DNA of 64,000 nt from Oceanobacillus caeni. GTDB taxonomy: Bacteria > Bacillota > Bacilli > Bacillales > Amphibacillaceae. Of the stretch, positions 17,498-26,806 are shown piece by piece; positions within the stretch are counted from its first letter, which is position 1, and the number at the start of each line of letters is the position of its first letter. The stretch is from the NCBI RefSeq assembly GCF_019037185.1, contig NZ_JAHHXM010000001.1, positions 1 through 64,000 on the forward strand. Reading direction: 5' to 3'. The position numbers and the translations under genes were made by a program. The notes beneath the pieces were generated by a model. That model searched no databases. It worked only from the letters and a program-made list of their open reading frames with translations, and had not been told where the DNA came from.

Positions 17498-18466
17498 TCA
17501 TGCCCACCACATTTCTACAGGAGGTTCTTCGATATTTATAGATTTTAAATTTTTTACTGCTTGTTTGAACCCTTCGTTTATTGACATAATAGGATCCTCA
17601 TGTTCAATACTAATTACATAATCATATCCATAGGTTCTTAATGCGCTCACAATGTTGGTCCATTCTTGCAAACTATGACCATACCCAACAGAACGAAAAG
17701 TCCATGCCCTTGACTGTACGTCAGAATAAGGTTGCATATCCGTTAAGCCATACATGTTTACATTGTCTTGATCGATATACGTATCCTTAGCGTGGAAATG
17801 ATGAATGGCATTTTCTTTTCCTAATATTTTAATCGCTCCAACGGGATCAATGCCTTGCCACCATAAATGACTTGGGTCAAGATTGGCACCAATAGCATCA
17901 TTGGTTGCTTCCCTTAGTTTAAGTAAAGTATATGGTGTATGTACAAGAAAACCTGCATGTAATTCAAGTCCTATTTTAACACCATGATCCCTCGCTAATT
18001 GCGCTTGTTCTTTCCAGTATGGTATTAATCTTTTTTCCCACTGCCAATTTAGAATATCGGAGTATTCTGTAGGCCATGGAGTTACAGGCCAATTCGGGTA
18101 TTTTGAATTTTCATTTGAACCTGGGACACCAGAGAATGTATTCACAACAGGAACACCCATTAGTTCAGCTAATCTTATTGTTTTAACGAACGTTTCATGT
18201 GATTCTTCCGCATGTTGCCTATTAGGCGAGATAGGATTATCGTGACAGCTGAATGCACTAATCGTAAGTCCTCGTGATTGAATTTTTTCTAGGTATTCCT
18301 TTCGTTTATCTTCACTAGCTAGTAGTGCATCAAGGTCACAAAAATTATTACCCGGATTTCCACCCGTTCCTATTTCTACCGCATTTAGTCCTGCATTTTT
18401 CACATAATCGAGCATTTCCTCGAAAGTCTTACCAGCAAATAGAACCGAAAATACACCTAATTTCAT
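17498..18466 (-). CDS. Sugar phosphate isomerase/epimerase-type TIM barrel
   Basis: Xylose-isomerase-like/AP-endonuclease-2 fold protein (322 aa), a family that includes IolE, keto-sugar epimerases and 3-keto-glycoside lyases. Likely metal-binding residues lie in KIGLELHAGFL, GANLDPSHLWWQG, HHFHAKDT and ISIEHEDP. GGAGGG precedes ATG 18466 by seven bases (start MKLGVFSVLF). It sits directly after two Gfo/Idh/MocA oxidoreductase genes and a thuA-like gene, so it probably acts on an oxidised sugar made by them. The exact reaction is unknown. Confidence 0.82.
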   Translation of the reverse strand: MKLGVFSVLFAGKTFEEMLDYVKNAGLNAVEIGTGGNPGNNFCDLDALLASEDKRKEYLEKIQSRGLTISAFSCHDNPISPNRQHAEESHETFVKTIRLAELMGVPVVNTFSGVPGSNENSKYPNWPVTPWPTEYSDILNWQWEKRLIPYWKEQAQLARDHGVKIGLELHAGFLVHTPYTLLKLREATNDAIGANLDPSHLWWQGIDPVGAIKILGKENAIHHFHAKDTYIDQDNVNMYGLTDMQPYSDVQSRAWTFRSVGYGHSLQEWTNIVSALRTYGYDYVISIEHEDPIMSINEGFKQAVKNLKSINIEEPPVEMWWA

Positions 18467-18496
18467 ACCTATTCCCTCCATTAATTTTCTTTTTTA

Positions 18497-19522
18497 TTAA
18501 AATCGTACGCTCTTTCCTGATTGACTACTCTCATAGATTGCGTCAATAATCTTTGTTACTTTTAAAGATTCTTCTGGTTTTACAATTAAGTCCGATTCAC
18601 CAAGACAGCTTTCTATAAAATTTGCAGCCTGTAAAAGACCTGATTTTTCCTTTTCTATATTTGCAGTTGTTGTCATGTATGTTCCATATTTAGGTGTATA
18701 GAATTCATAAGGAAATACATTTATTCCCGCTTCTGATCCCGAAATACTTAAATGCGTAGTATCTTCTTTAATATTTGCCGCCCAAGAACATTCAAACAAC
18801 ATAGTACTTCCATTTGTAAAGGTTATGTATGCGGATACGTGATCATCCACATCAAAAGATTCATAGTCAAAAGTACCCCAATCATTGATTTGATTTGGTG
18901 TTTTACTAAGGCGATTATACATTTTACCAATTACTTCTACTGGCTCTATTTCCCCTAACAGCCATAGGGACAAATCGAGTAAATGACAACCGTAGTCAAT
19001 TAAACTACCTCCACCTTGTAGTTCCTTGTTAGTAAAAACCCCCCATCCCGGTACTTTTCTTCTTCTTAATGCTTGTACTCTTGTTACAAGTGGATCACCA
19101 ATTTCATGAATAGCTTGTTTAGCAAGTTGTCCTTCCGGCATAAATCGGTAATGATATCCAACTGCTAATTGTCTTCTAGTTCTCTTTGCGGCTTCAATCA
19201 TTTTTTCGCATTCAAAAGTATTCATCCCCATCGGCTTTTCACATAAAACATGGCAACCAGCTTCTAAAGCTGCGATTGTTATTTCCGCATGAAATTTATT
19301 TGGGGTACAGATCGTAACAGCATCAACTACTTTGAATAGATCATGATAATCCTGATAGACATTAGGGATATCATATTTTCTTGCTATCTCATTAGCACGC
19401 TCTATATTCACATCTTGAACAGCAAATATAGTTACTTTATCTTTTAATGAAAGGTAGGCGGGAATATGCCGTGAGACAGCAATTCCTCCCGCTCCAATAA
19501 TTCCCATCTTTAATTTATTCAT
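18497..19522 (-). CDS. Gfo/Idh/MocA-family oxidoreductase (second copy)
   Basis: NAD(P)-dependent sugar or inositol dehydrogenase. The Rossmann motif is GIIGAGGIAVSRHIPAY. The family signature EKPMGMNTFECEKM contains the conserved Lys, and the catalytic-region motif is GGSLIDYGCHLLDL, with the usual Asp/His. I prefer ATG 19522, eight bases after AGAAG. A GTG at 19531 that overlaps the previous stop (GTGA) is also possible (344 aa). It is translationally close to the preceding paralog, with which it probably works on the same substrate class. Confidence 0.85.
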   Translation of the reverse strand: MNKLKMGIIGAGGIAVSRHIPAYLSLKDKVTIFAVQDVNIERANEIARKYDIPNVYQDYHDLFKVVDAVTICTPNKFHAEITIAALEAGCHVLCEKPMGMNTFECEKMIEAAKRTRRQLAVGYHYRFMPEGQLAKQAIHEIGDPLVTRVQALRRRKVPGWGVFTNKELQGGGSLIDYGCHLLDLSLWLLGEIEPVEVIGKMYNRLSKTPNQINDWGTFDYESFDVDDHVSAYITFTNGSTMLFECSWAANIKEDTTHLSISGSEAGINVFPYEFYTPKYGTYMTTTANIEKEKSGLLQAANFIESCLGESDLIVKPEESLKVTKIIDAIYESSQSGKSVRF

Positions 19523-19527
19523 TTCAT

Positions 19528-20559
19528 TCACTTCTCTAATTTGTAAATAGTTTTTGTATTCACTGATTCTATTGCTGCTAGAATAATGTCTAATGATTTC
19601 ATTCCTTCTACCCCATCAATTAATGGTTCCTTATCTTTTACAATGGAATCAATAAAATGATCAATCACATGGGACTTTGATTGCCCACCGTCTTCATTTG
19701 ATTGTATTCCATCAAGTTCATATCTAACCGTATCCCCATTCTTATATTGCACGATTAACGAATATCTCGGATCATCTTCTAAACGTAAAATAGCCTTTTC
19801 TGCATAGATCACTGTTGAATTATCTTCTGCAGCCGTATAAGCCCAACTTGCGGCAAGGGTTCCAATAATACCGGTATCTGTTTTTAAAATAAATACAGCA
19901 TTATCATCAACATCCGCATTTTCTTTTGCACTAGTTTCAACAAACGCACCGACTTCTCTAATCTCATCGCTTAATAAATAACGAATTAGATCTGCCTTAT
20001 GTACACCCAAATCACCCATAGCACCGATAAATGCTTGGTCTTTCTTGAAGAACCAACTTCCCTTTCCTTCAGCGCTCCAACTTTCAGGTCCAGCGTGTCC
20101 AAAAGCGGTACGGAAACTATAAATTTTCCCAATTTCACCACTTTCAATAATTGCCTTTGCTTTTTGATGAGAGGATACGAATCGTTGATTATGTCCAATC
20201 ATTAGTTTTTTATTATTTCGTTGCGCCGCATCAATCATGTCTTCTGCTTCAGATCTAGAGGTTGCCATTGGCTTCTCGCATAAGACATGACACCCCGAGT
20301 CTAGTGCCTTTATCGATACAGGAGCATGTAAATAGTTTGGTAAGCATACACTTACCGCATCTACCTCTTCTAATTCAAGTAATTGTTCATAATTTGTATA
20401 CGGCTTAGCATTATACTTTTTCGGAGCTTCCTTAACCCTTTCTTCTACAATGTCACAAACAGCTACAATTTCTACATTAGGATTTTCATCATACTCTGGT
20501 AGATGACGATTCTGTGCAATGCTTCCAGTTCCTATAACAGCAATACGTACTTTTCCCAT
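19528..20559 (-). CDS. Gfo/Idh/MocA-family oxidoreductase (first copy)
   Basis: NAD(P)-dependent sugar dehydrogenase (343 aa). Motifs: AVIGTGSIAQNRHLPEY (cofactor loop), CEKPMATSRSEAEDM (conserved Lys) and GAMGDLGVHKADLIRYL (active-site Asp/His). It overlaps or abuts the second paralog by a few bases and starts 11 bp after the thuA-like stop. ThuB of rhizobia, a trehalose 3-dehydrogenase partner of ThuA, belongs to this family. This adjacency suggests oxidation of a disaccharide or glycoside to a 3-keto form. Confidence 0.87.
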   Translation of the reverse strand: MGKVRIAVIGTGSIAQNRHLPEYDENPNVEIVAVCDIVEERVKEAPKKYNAKPYTNYEQLLELEEVDAVSVCLPNYLHAPVSIKALDSGCHVLCEKPMATSRSEAEDMIDAAQRNNKKLMIGHNQRFVSSHQKAKAIIESGEIGKIYSFRTAFGHAGPESWSAEGKGSWFFKKDQAFIGAMGDLGVHKADLIRYLLSDEIREVGAFVETSAKENADVDDNAVFILKTDTGIIGTLAASWAYTAAEDNSTVIYAEKAILRLEDDPRYSLIVQYKNGDTVRYELDGIQSNEDGGQSKSHVIDHFIDSIVKDKEPLIDGVEGMKSLDIILAAIESVNTKTIYKLEK

Positions 20560-20570
20560 TATCTCATCCC

Positions 20571-21287
20571 CTATTTATCTAAGTTTTCTATTGGTTTATG
20601 ATTTCCATAAACATGTGTCGGTGTATTTTTATTTTTAGCCCATCTCACACCATTTTTTATAACTTGTTTAATATCTTCGTTATGATAGGTTGGATAAGTC
20701 TCATGTCCAGGCCTAAAATAAAATATCTTTCCTCTTCCACGTTTAAAGGTTGCACCACTTCGAAATACTTCCCCACCCTCGAACCAACTTATAAAAATTA
20801 ATTCATCCGGTGTAGGAATATCAAAATGCTCTCCATACATTTCTTCTTTTTCAAGTTCTATATATTCCCCAATACCTTCTGTAATCGGATGAGTCGGATC
20901 AACAACCCATAGACGTTCTCTTTCATCCGCTTCACGCCACTTTAAGTCGCAGCCTGTGCCCATTAACTTCTTAAATACTTTAGAGAAGTGCCCAGAGTGT
21001 AATACAACTAAGCCCATTCCATCTAAAACACGTTGCTTCACTTTTTCAGCTATATCATCTTTTACTTCTTCATGCGCTTTGTGCCCCCACCATACAAGAA
21101 CATCAGTTTCTTGTAGCAATTCATCTGTTAAACCATGTTCCGGTTCATCAAGTGTTACGGTTTTTACATTCATCCCATCCTCCCGTAAAAATGTGGCTAA
21201 TGTTTCATGGATTCCTTCTGGATATACTTCTTTTACAGCAGGGTTTTCTTTCTCATGTCTATATTCATTCCAAACTACTACATTCAT
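20571..21287 (-). CDS. ThuA-like (trehalose utilisation) protein
   Basis: Class I glutamine-amidotransferase-like fold protein (238 aa) of the ThuA family, associated with oxidation of trehalose and related disaccharides in rhizobia. Visible family stretches: [11 protein letters not shown] at the start, [26 protein letters not shown] and [21 protein letters not shown] precedes ATG 21287 (MNVVVWNEY); the earlier in-frame codons at 21317 overlap the operator. A GCAAACGTTTGC palindrome lies 27 bases upstream, so LacI-type control is expected. Confidence 0.85.
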   Translation of the reverse strand: MNVVVWNEYRHEKENPAVKEVYPEGIHETLATFLREDGMNVKTVTLDEPEHGLTDELLQETDVLVWWGHKAHEEVKDDIAEKVKQRVLDGMGLVVLHSGHFSKVFKKLMGTGCDLKWREADERERLWVVDPTHPITEGIGEYIELEKEEMYGEHFDIPTPDELIFISWFEGGEVFRSGATFKRGRGKIFYFRPGHETYPTYHNEDIKQVIKNGVRWAKNKNTPTHVYGNHKPIENLDK

Positions 21288-21313
21288 TTTTAAGTCTCCT
21301 CTCCTAAATAAAG

Positions 21314-21325
21314 GCAAACGTTTGC
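21314..21325. promoter_or_regulatory. LacI-family operator upstream of thuA-like gene
   Basis: GCAAACGTTTGC is a perfect 12-bp palindrome with central CG, the typical LacI/GalR half-site pattern. It lies between the lacI-like gene's stop and the thuA-like start. A near match lies upstream of the importer's binding-protein gene. Confidence 0.8.
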
Positions 21326-21349
21326 ATTTATATCTAAAAAATATATATT

Positions 21350-22372
21350 CTATAACTTTGATACAGATTCTCTTTCTACGATAATAGCCGGTATGATCAC
21401 ACTTTTTCTAAACATTTCTGGATTTTTTATTAGTTCAATCACACTTTTTGCCGCCTCGAATCCCAATTGATAGGTTTGAATATCTATCGATGTTAAAGGT
21501 GGAGTAGATAATTTGGAAATAATAGTATTATTAAATGTAATGATACTCATTTCATTTGGTATTTTTATTTCTTTCTTACGTAATGCAGTAATAACCATTA
21601 AAGTATGGACATCAGACGAAGAGATGATTGCTGTTGGTCTATCTTTCGTTTCTAATAAAGCGCTTATCTTTTTCTCGGCAATCTCATCCACTTTCATAGG
21701 GAATGTCAAATAATGTTTATCAGGAATTTTTAATTCATGCTTTCTTGCCGCAATATCAAATCCGCTCATTCTATCTTGCACAACCTGATACTCTGGATCA
21801 TCACCGATAAAACAAATTCTCTTATGTCCACAATTAATTAAATACTCGGTTGCATCCGTTCCTGCTTGAACATTATCATTATCCACATACATAATTCGAT
21901 TTTGTTCTTTTGTTGGCTTTCCTATAACAACAAATGGAATTCCAGATTCAAGTAAATATGGAACAACTGGATCATCTTTTTTTGAATATATCACTATAAT
22001 TCCATCTACACGTTTACCCATTACCAACTTTTTTACTTCATCAAAAATAGCCTCTTCAGAATTACCTGTAGTAAGTAAGATACTGTATTCTTTTTCATTA
22101 CATTCCGCACTAATTCCTCTTAACAATTCTGGAAAGAAAGGATTCTCCAAGGTTTGACTTGCCGAGTGTTTCATTACAATACCAATAGTTTGTGTTGACT
22201 TTTGAACCAATACTCTTGCATTTAAATTAATATGATAGCCCATTTCCTCCATCACTTTTCTTACCCTTTTTTTCGTCTTTTCACTAATTTTATTGCTATC
22301 TGATATTACACGGGACACAGTTGATGGAGATACATTAGCCTGTTTTGCTACATCTTTTATTGTAACTGACAT
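21350..22372 (-). CDS. LacI-family transcription repressor
   Basis: 340-residue regulator. The N-terminal HTH is textbook ([19 protein letters not shown], residues 4-22) with a hinge helix near 45-60. A periplasmic-binding-like sugar-sensing domain follows. AAGGA precedes ATG 22372. It lies between the ABC permease genes and the thuA-like gene on the same strand. Matching operators sit on both sides of its gene, so it probably represses the whole sugar locus until a sugar binds. Confidence 0.92.
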   Translation of the reverse strand: MSVTIKDVAKQANVSPSTVSRVISDSNKISEKTKKRVRKVMEEMGYHINLNARVLVQKSTQTIGIVMKHSASQTLENPFFPELLRGISAECNEKEYSILLTTGNSEEAIFDEVKKLVMGKRVDGIIVIYSKKDDPVVPYLLESGIPFVVIGKPTKEQNRIMYVDNDNVQAGTDATEYLINCGHKRICFIGDDPEYQVVQDRMSGFDIAARKHELKIPDKHYLTFPMKVDEIAEKKISALLETKDRPTAIISSSDVHTLMVITALRKKEIKIPNEMSIITFNNTIISKLSTPPLTSIDIQTYQLGFEAAKSVIELIKNPEMFRKSVIIPAIIVERESVSKL

Positions 22373-22447
22373 TAAAATCTCATTCCTTCATTAATTACTA
22401 TTTATCCATTATATACTAACATTTCCTTTGCATCGCATAAATATAGT

Positions 22448-23266
22448 TTATTTTACCGCACCGTCAGTTACCCCTTTAATAATTTGCTTTTGAGCGAAGA
22501 AGTAAACAATAATTATTGGTATAATAGCTAACGTTAATCCTGCAAGCGCTAAATGCCATTGTTTCGTATATTGCCCAAAGAAAAAGAACATATTTAGCGG
22601 AATTGTTGCATTTTCTGCACTCAGTACAAGTGATGGAAGCAAATAGTCATTCCAAATCCAGATAATGTTCAAAATCATAACCGTTACAGAAATTGGTTTT
22701 AACATTGGAAAAATAATTTTCCAAAATATCTGCCATTTGTTTGCGCCATCAATTGTTGCTGCCTCATCCAACGAAGCGGGTATACTTGCCATTGCTCCGT
22801 GATATAAAAAAATGGAAAGACTACATCCAAATCCTAAATACATAAAAATTAGACCACCAGGATTAAGCATATCCACTTTACCAAAGAGCGATATAAGCGG
22901 AATCATTACAGATTGGAATGGTATTAACATTGCTGCAACGAAAACCATAAATAAGCCATTACTTATTTTACTTTTATTTCGAGCCAACGCATATCCAGCC
23001 ATAGACGAAAATAATATGATTATAGTAACACTGACCAGAGATATAAATAAGGAATTCATGAATGCATTTACAAAATCTAAGTCAATAAATGCTTGCTTAA
23101 AGTTTACAAATGTCCATTCCTCAGGTAAACCTAATACATTAGAAAATATACCTTTTTTTGTTTTAAAAGAATTCACAACCATTAAATAGAACGGGGATAA
23201 CCATAATAAAGCAAGAAGAATACCAATGGTTCCAATAACCAATTTATTTCTCCTTTTCTTCTTCAT
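22448..23266 (-). CDS. Carbohydrate ABC transporter permease (MalG type)
   Basis: Inner-membrane subunit (272 aa, six helices) of a CUT1 sugar importer. The EAA loop, which contacts the ATPase, is visible as ASIPASLDEAATIDGANKWQIFWKIIFP near residues 155-182. It starts where the other permease gene ends. No ATP-binding subunit is encoded nearby, so a shared MsmX-like ATPase elsewhere is expected, as for most CUT1 systems of Bacillus. Confidence 0.9.
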   Translation of the reverse strand: MKKKRRNKLVIGTIGILLALLWLSPFYLMVVNSFKTKKGIFSNVLGLPEEWTFVNFKQAFIDLDFVNAFMNSLFISLVSVTIIILFSSMAGYALARNKSKISNGLFMVFVAAMLIPFQSVMIPLISLFGKVDMLNPGGLIFMYLGFGCSLSIFLYHGAMASIPASLDEAATIDGANKWQIFWKIIFPMLKPISVTVMILNIIWIWNDYLLPSLVLSAENATIPLNMFFFFGQYTKQWHLALAGLTLAIIPIIIVYFFAQKQIIKGVTDGAVK

Positions 23267-24126
23267 TATAAATCAACCTCCCGTTTCTTATTGTAGTAAA
23301 CCTGTGTTAATGCAACTACAGCGACAAGAATAAAGAATATAACAGCCTTGGCCTGTGCATATGCCATATCATACTCCTTAAACGCCGAGTTATAAATATT
23401 CATAGCTACCATTTCTGTTGATCGAAATGGTCCACCATTTGTTAGCGCAAGGTTTTGATCATAAAGTTTAAATGCATTAGATAATGTCAAAAACAAACTA
23501 ATTGTAAATGCCGGTGCTACTAGTGGAAATTTAACATTCCAGAATCGTTTAAAGCTATTAGCTCCATCCATTTCAGCAGCTTCTAATAACTCCTCTGGAA
23601 CACTTTCCAAATATGCAATATAGATAATCATAATATATCCTGCGTATTGCCAAACATTTAGGATGACCATTCCCCAGAAACCTGTTTCTGAAGTAGATAA
23701 CCAACCACTTAATGCTTCAATTCCTAACGCATTACCAAATGCATCAAATGCACTAATGAAGATAAATTGCCAAATAAATCCTAAAATTAACCCTCCTATC
23801 AAGTTAGGCATGAAAAATACTGTTCTTAAGATATTACTTGATTTTATCTTTTGTGTAACCAGCAAGGCTAAACCCAATCCAATTATATTTACTAAAATGA
23901 TAGAGGCAACAGCAAATTTAATCGTAAACCAAATTGAACTTAAGAATGCTTCATCCTGTAATAATTCCGCATAATTTGCAAGTCCCATAAATTCTGTCGC
24001 TTTTAAACCGTTCCAATCAGTGAAAGAATAGAAAAAACCATAAATAAATGGTACAAAAACAACGAGTGCTAATGAAAGTAACGTTGGTGTAAGAAATAGC
24101 CAAAATGATACACTTCTATTTTTCAT
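23266..24126 (-). CDS. Carbohydrate ABC transporter permease (MalF type)
   Basis: Partner permease (286 aa, six helices) of the CUT1 importer. Its EAA loop reads LESVPEELLEAAEMDGANSFKRFWNVKFP near residues 172-200. It overlaps the next permease gene by one base. A long stem-loop separates it from the binding-protein gene upstream. Confidence 0.9.
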   Translation of the reverse strand: MKNRSVSFWLFLTPTLLSLALVVFVPFIYGFFYSFTDWNGLKATEFMGLANYAELLQDEAFLSSIWFTIKFAVASIILVNIIGLGLALLVTQKIKSSNILRTVFFMPNLIGGLILGFIWQFIFISAFDAFGNALGIEALSGWLSTSETGFWGMVILNVWQYAGYIMIIYIAYLESVPEELLEAAEMDGANSFKRFWNVKFPLVAPAFTISLFLTLSNAFKLYDQNLALTNGGPFRSTEMVAMNIYNSAFKEYDMAYAQAKAVIFFILVAVVALTQVYYNKKREVDL

Positions 24127-24167
24127 TTATAACAACTCCATTCGAAAATCAAAAACTTTGAAAGATG

Positions 24168-24205
24168 GCAACCAACAATAATGGAATTCTTATTTTGTTG
24201 GTTGC
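24168..24205 (-). promoter_or_regulatory. Intercistronic stem-loop after the binding-protein gene
   Basis: GCAACCAACAA (24168-24178) and TTGTTGGTTGC (24195-24205) form an 11-bp perfect stem with a 16-base loop and no strong T run. Such hairpins often protect the upstream binding-protein mRNA or attenuate the permease genes. Confidence 0.7.
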
Positions 24206-24215
24206 ACATATTACA

Positions 24216-25523
24216 TTACTTTCTATCTTTTTCCCATTCTTCTTTGGCTTGTTCTAGTACACCGTTCCAATCCATATCGCCACTAAGATAGCGTTGGAAA
24301 TAAACTCCTATAACATCCTCATTCCAACCAACAGGGGTTCCAAGGAATGTCCAACCAATCGTTTTTCCTTGTTCCGCATAGCTATATACTGCTTTTGATA
24401 GGGGATCAGCAATTTGCTCTGTATCATAACCTTCATATGCAGGGATAAACTTAAATTCATTTAGCACCATTTCTTTACCTTCATCTGAGGTATACATCCA
24501 ATCCAAGAAGTCCTTTGCAGCTTGTATCTCCTCATCACTACTATTGTTATTTACAACCCAGTATTGAGGTACACCAACAGGCAAATGACCTTCTAGACCT
24601 TCCACGGGCATTGGAATCATGCCAATATTGTTTTTGGCAAATTCACTATCCATTTGTTCAATTGTAGGATATACCCAATTCCCTTGCTGAATTATTGCAA
24701 CCTTCCCTAAAGAAAATAATTGTTCCACTTGTTGTGAATAGTCTAGACTTAATACCGGTTGAACAGAGTACTCACTTTGTAAGTCAAGCATTCTCTTCAT
24801 TTGATCACCATACTCAAAATCGACTGTTTTTGCTTCATATGCCTTTGTGACATCGTTATCAAATTCTGGTGCAATATACGTATTTGCTAAGTGGTTACCC
24901 ATTACCCATAATTCTTTTGCAGGAAAAGCAAATACTGCATCAATCCCTAAGTCATCTTTTTTACTATCTAATGTTTTAATAGCACTTTCAAGATCGTCAA
25001 AGGTTGTTAATTCATCCGGATTAATTCCCGCTTTTTCAAAAATCTCCTTGTTGTAAATCAGTCCATATCCTTCTTGGGCATAAGGAAGACCTAGAATTTT
25101 GTCCCCTTCTGTTACACCATTAAGCGTTCCTTCTAAAGCGGCTTTTGCTGCCGCTGTATCTGATAAATCTGTTAAATAATCATGATATTCTTCTACTTCT
25201 GTTGGACCACCAACGTTGAAAATATCCGGTTCATTTCCGGATGAAAACTGTGATTTTACTGCTGATGCATAACTATTTCCTCCGCCAACCGTTTGAACAT
25301 TGATTACTACATCAGGATTTTCTTCTTGATATTTTGCTATAAGGTTTTCAAATTGTTCTTTGAACTCAACCTTATACTGGAAGACATCTAAAGTAACTTT
25401 ACCTGAACCACCATTACCTTCTGATGCAGTTTTGTCATCTGAAGAACTGCAACCGGCAATAACAATTACTGTTAAAAAAGTAACGATTAAAAAGATTTTT
25501 GATAAAAACTTCCTTTCTCCCAT
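24216..25523 (-). CDS. Sugar ABC transporter substrate-binding lipoprotein
   Basis: Extracellular solute-binding protein family 1 (435 aa) of the CUT1 importer. AAGGAG precedes ATG 25523 (MGERKFLSK), so the longer frame to 25571 is rejected. The signal peptide ends in lipobox VIAGC (Cys25), so it is tethered to the outer face of the membrane. Binding-protein features include NVGGPTEVEEY and NGVTEGDKILGLPY. It is the first gene of the locus, downstream of a LacI-type operator. The sugar cannot be deduced. Confidence 0.92.
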   Translation of the reverse strand: MGERKFLSKIFLIVTFLTVIVIAGCSSSDDKTASEGNGGSGKVTLDVFQYKVEFKEQFENLIAKYQEENPDVVINVQTVGGGNSYASAVKSQFSSGNEPDIFNVGGPTEVEEYHDYLTDLSDTAAAKAALEGTLNGVTEGDKILGLPYAQEGYGLIYNKEIFEKAGINPDELTTFDDLESAIKTLDSKKDDLGIDAVFAFPAKELWVMGNHLANTYIAPEFDNDVTKAYEAKTVDFEYGDQMKRMLDLQSEYSVQPVLSLDYSQQVEQLFSLGKVAIIQQGNWVYPTIEQMDSEFAKNNIGMIPMPVEGLEGHLPVGVPQYWVVNNNSSDEEIQAAKDFLDWMYTSDEGKEMVLNEFKFIPAYEGYDTEQIADPLSKAVYSYAEQGKTIGWTFLGTPVGWNEDVIGVYFQRYLSGDMDWNGVLEQAKEEWEKDRK

Positions 25524-25646
25524 TTCCTCACTCCTTATTTTTTTCTTTCTCATCCTTGATAACGGTTTCATTATTTTAACAAAAAATAGTTTTATAGATT
25601 TCTTTTCTAGTAATTTGTTAAAATACTCTTGTTATCGAAAGATGGG

Positions 25647-25658
25647 GAAAACGTTTGC
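25647..25658. promoter_or_regulatory. LacI-family operator upstream of the importer operon
   Basis: GAAAACGTTTGC differs by one base from the perfect palindrome at 21314-21325. On the minus strand it directly follows a TATAAT, where repressor binding would block transcription. A further partial match, GCGAACGTTT, lies near 25757. Confidence 0.7.
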
Positions 25659-25812
25659 ATGATTATATTAACACACTATATCTATATTAGGCAAGAGTAT
25701 TTCATTTATTTATATGTCATTACTACCTATTTTCTACTAACATCTCTATTACATTGCGAACGTTTATTATGTTATACTGCTTAAATTCCGCTAGAAAAAA
25801 TTTTACATTCAT

Positions 25813-25928
25813 TATAAAGAAGTGGGGGACTCTCATCTACTACTGAGTCGGCACTTATCCCCCATCCTCTTTGTTCCCCAGAAGCTTGAGGTAGGCGTCT
25901 TACCGACCGTTTAGATGGGATAAAAAAA
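25813..25928 (+). repeat. Interspersed repeat family A, copy 4 (variant)
   Basis: Starts ATAAAGAAG and ends TTTAGATGGGATAAA, but the left half is shortened. In place of CAGT/ACTG the outer right-hand stem pairs GTCGG with CCGAC, so pairing is kept although the bases changed. Confidence 0.8.
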
Positions 25929-25965
25929 AGACCAAAATCCTATTTCGGCCTTAATATCACTTAAA

Positions 25966-26715
25966 TTATGGTTTAACAACTTTTAACTTCGCTTTAAACA
26001 CAATTCGATTATTTTTCTCGTTGATACCTTCGACATAAACCTGATTATCATGTAATGTAACATCTTTCTTTAATAAAATACTTTCACCAGGCAGTGCTTC
26101 ATGGATAAAATTCACTTCAATTGACATTACATCGTATTTTTTATGATCATTTATATCAAAACAGTCCATAATGTAATCAATGTATTTAGAATTATTCAAA
26201 TGTCCATTAAAATCAACATCACTATAACCTATTGTTTTTGTATAGACGGTTTCCACTTGCTCATTATGTTTTAATTTGCTAAAAGTGTCCTTCATTGCCC
26301 TATCTACTTTAGGAGTTGGAAATGAGAATGGAATAGATTTTGACCTTTTTAATTTCCTTTCCTTCAAATCTATTATCACCCAAGACGAAATAGCCCTTAT
26401 AATACTTTTCCCGTCTTGATCCCGTACAATGTAATCACGATCAAAGTTTAATTTTCCGGGTTCTAATGGCCACGTTTCTATTATTATTTCTTCTCCCCAG
26501 CTAGGTAAACGATCTACATCCACACGAATTTTCGTTAAAACCCAAGCAAGACCATTCCCTTTTTGTAACGTATCAATTCCAAGTCCTAAGTCTGATGCGG
26601 CTAGACTCGCAATTTCTTGAAAATAACTAAATAACGCACTCCATTTTAGCTCTTTTTTAAAATCAACATCGCGTAGATCAATATGATATTTACTCGTAAA
26701 TAATGATTCAGACAT
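25966..26715 (-). CDS. Acyl-ACP thioesterase
   Basis: Hydrolyses acyl-ACP to free fatty acid and ACP in the cytoplasm. The 249-residue protein has the double hotdog fold of the bacterial Fat family: N-terminal half with SYFQEIASLAASDLGLG and LAWVLTKIRVDVDRLP; C-terminal half with the catalytic-region motif YSDVDFNGHLNNSKYIDYIMD, where Asp/Asn/His are the expected active residues. A family A repeat lies after its stop. It is monocistronic as far as can be seen. Confidence 0.88.
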   Translation of the reverse strand: MSESLFTSKYHIDLRDVDFKKELKWSALFSYFQEIASLAASDLGLGIDTLQKGNGLAWVLTKIRVDVDRLPSWGEEIIIETWPLEPGKLNFDRDYIVRDQDGKSIIRAISSWVIIDLKERKLKRSKSIPFSFPTPKVDRAMKDTFSKLKHNEQVETVYTKTIGYSDVDFNGHLNNSKYIDYIMDCFDINDHKKYDVMSIEVNFIHEALPGESILLKKDVTLHDNQVYVEGINEKNNRIVFKAKLKVVKP

Positions 26716-26775
26716 TCTAAGTACTCCTTATACTAAATTGTAAGTTTAATTCTATCACAAAATGCAATTCCAATT

Positions 26776-26806
26776 AATAAAGACACCCCTTAGGGGTGTC
26801 TTTATT
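26776..26806 (-). terminator. Terminator of the purine permease gene
   Basis: AATAAAGACACCCC and GGGGTGTCTTTATT form a near-perfect palindrome immediately after the permease stop codon. Confidence 0.85.

Noticed and set aside
20956-21384. 142-codon plus-strand frame
   Set aside because: Antisense to the thuA-like gene, without a ribosome site.
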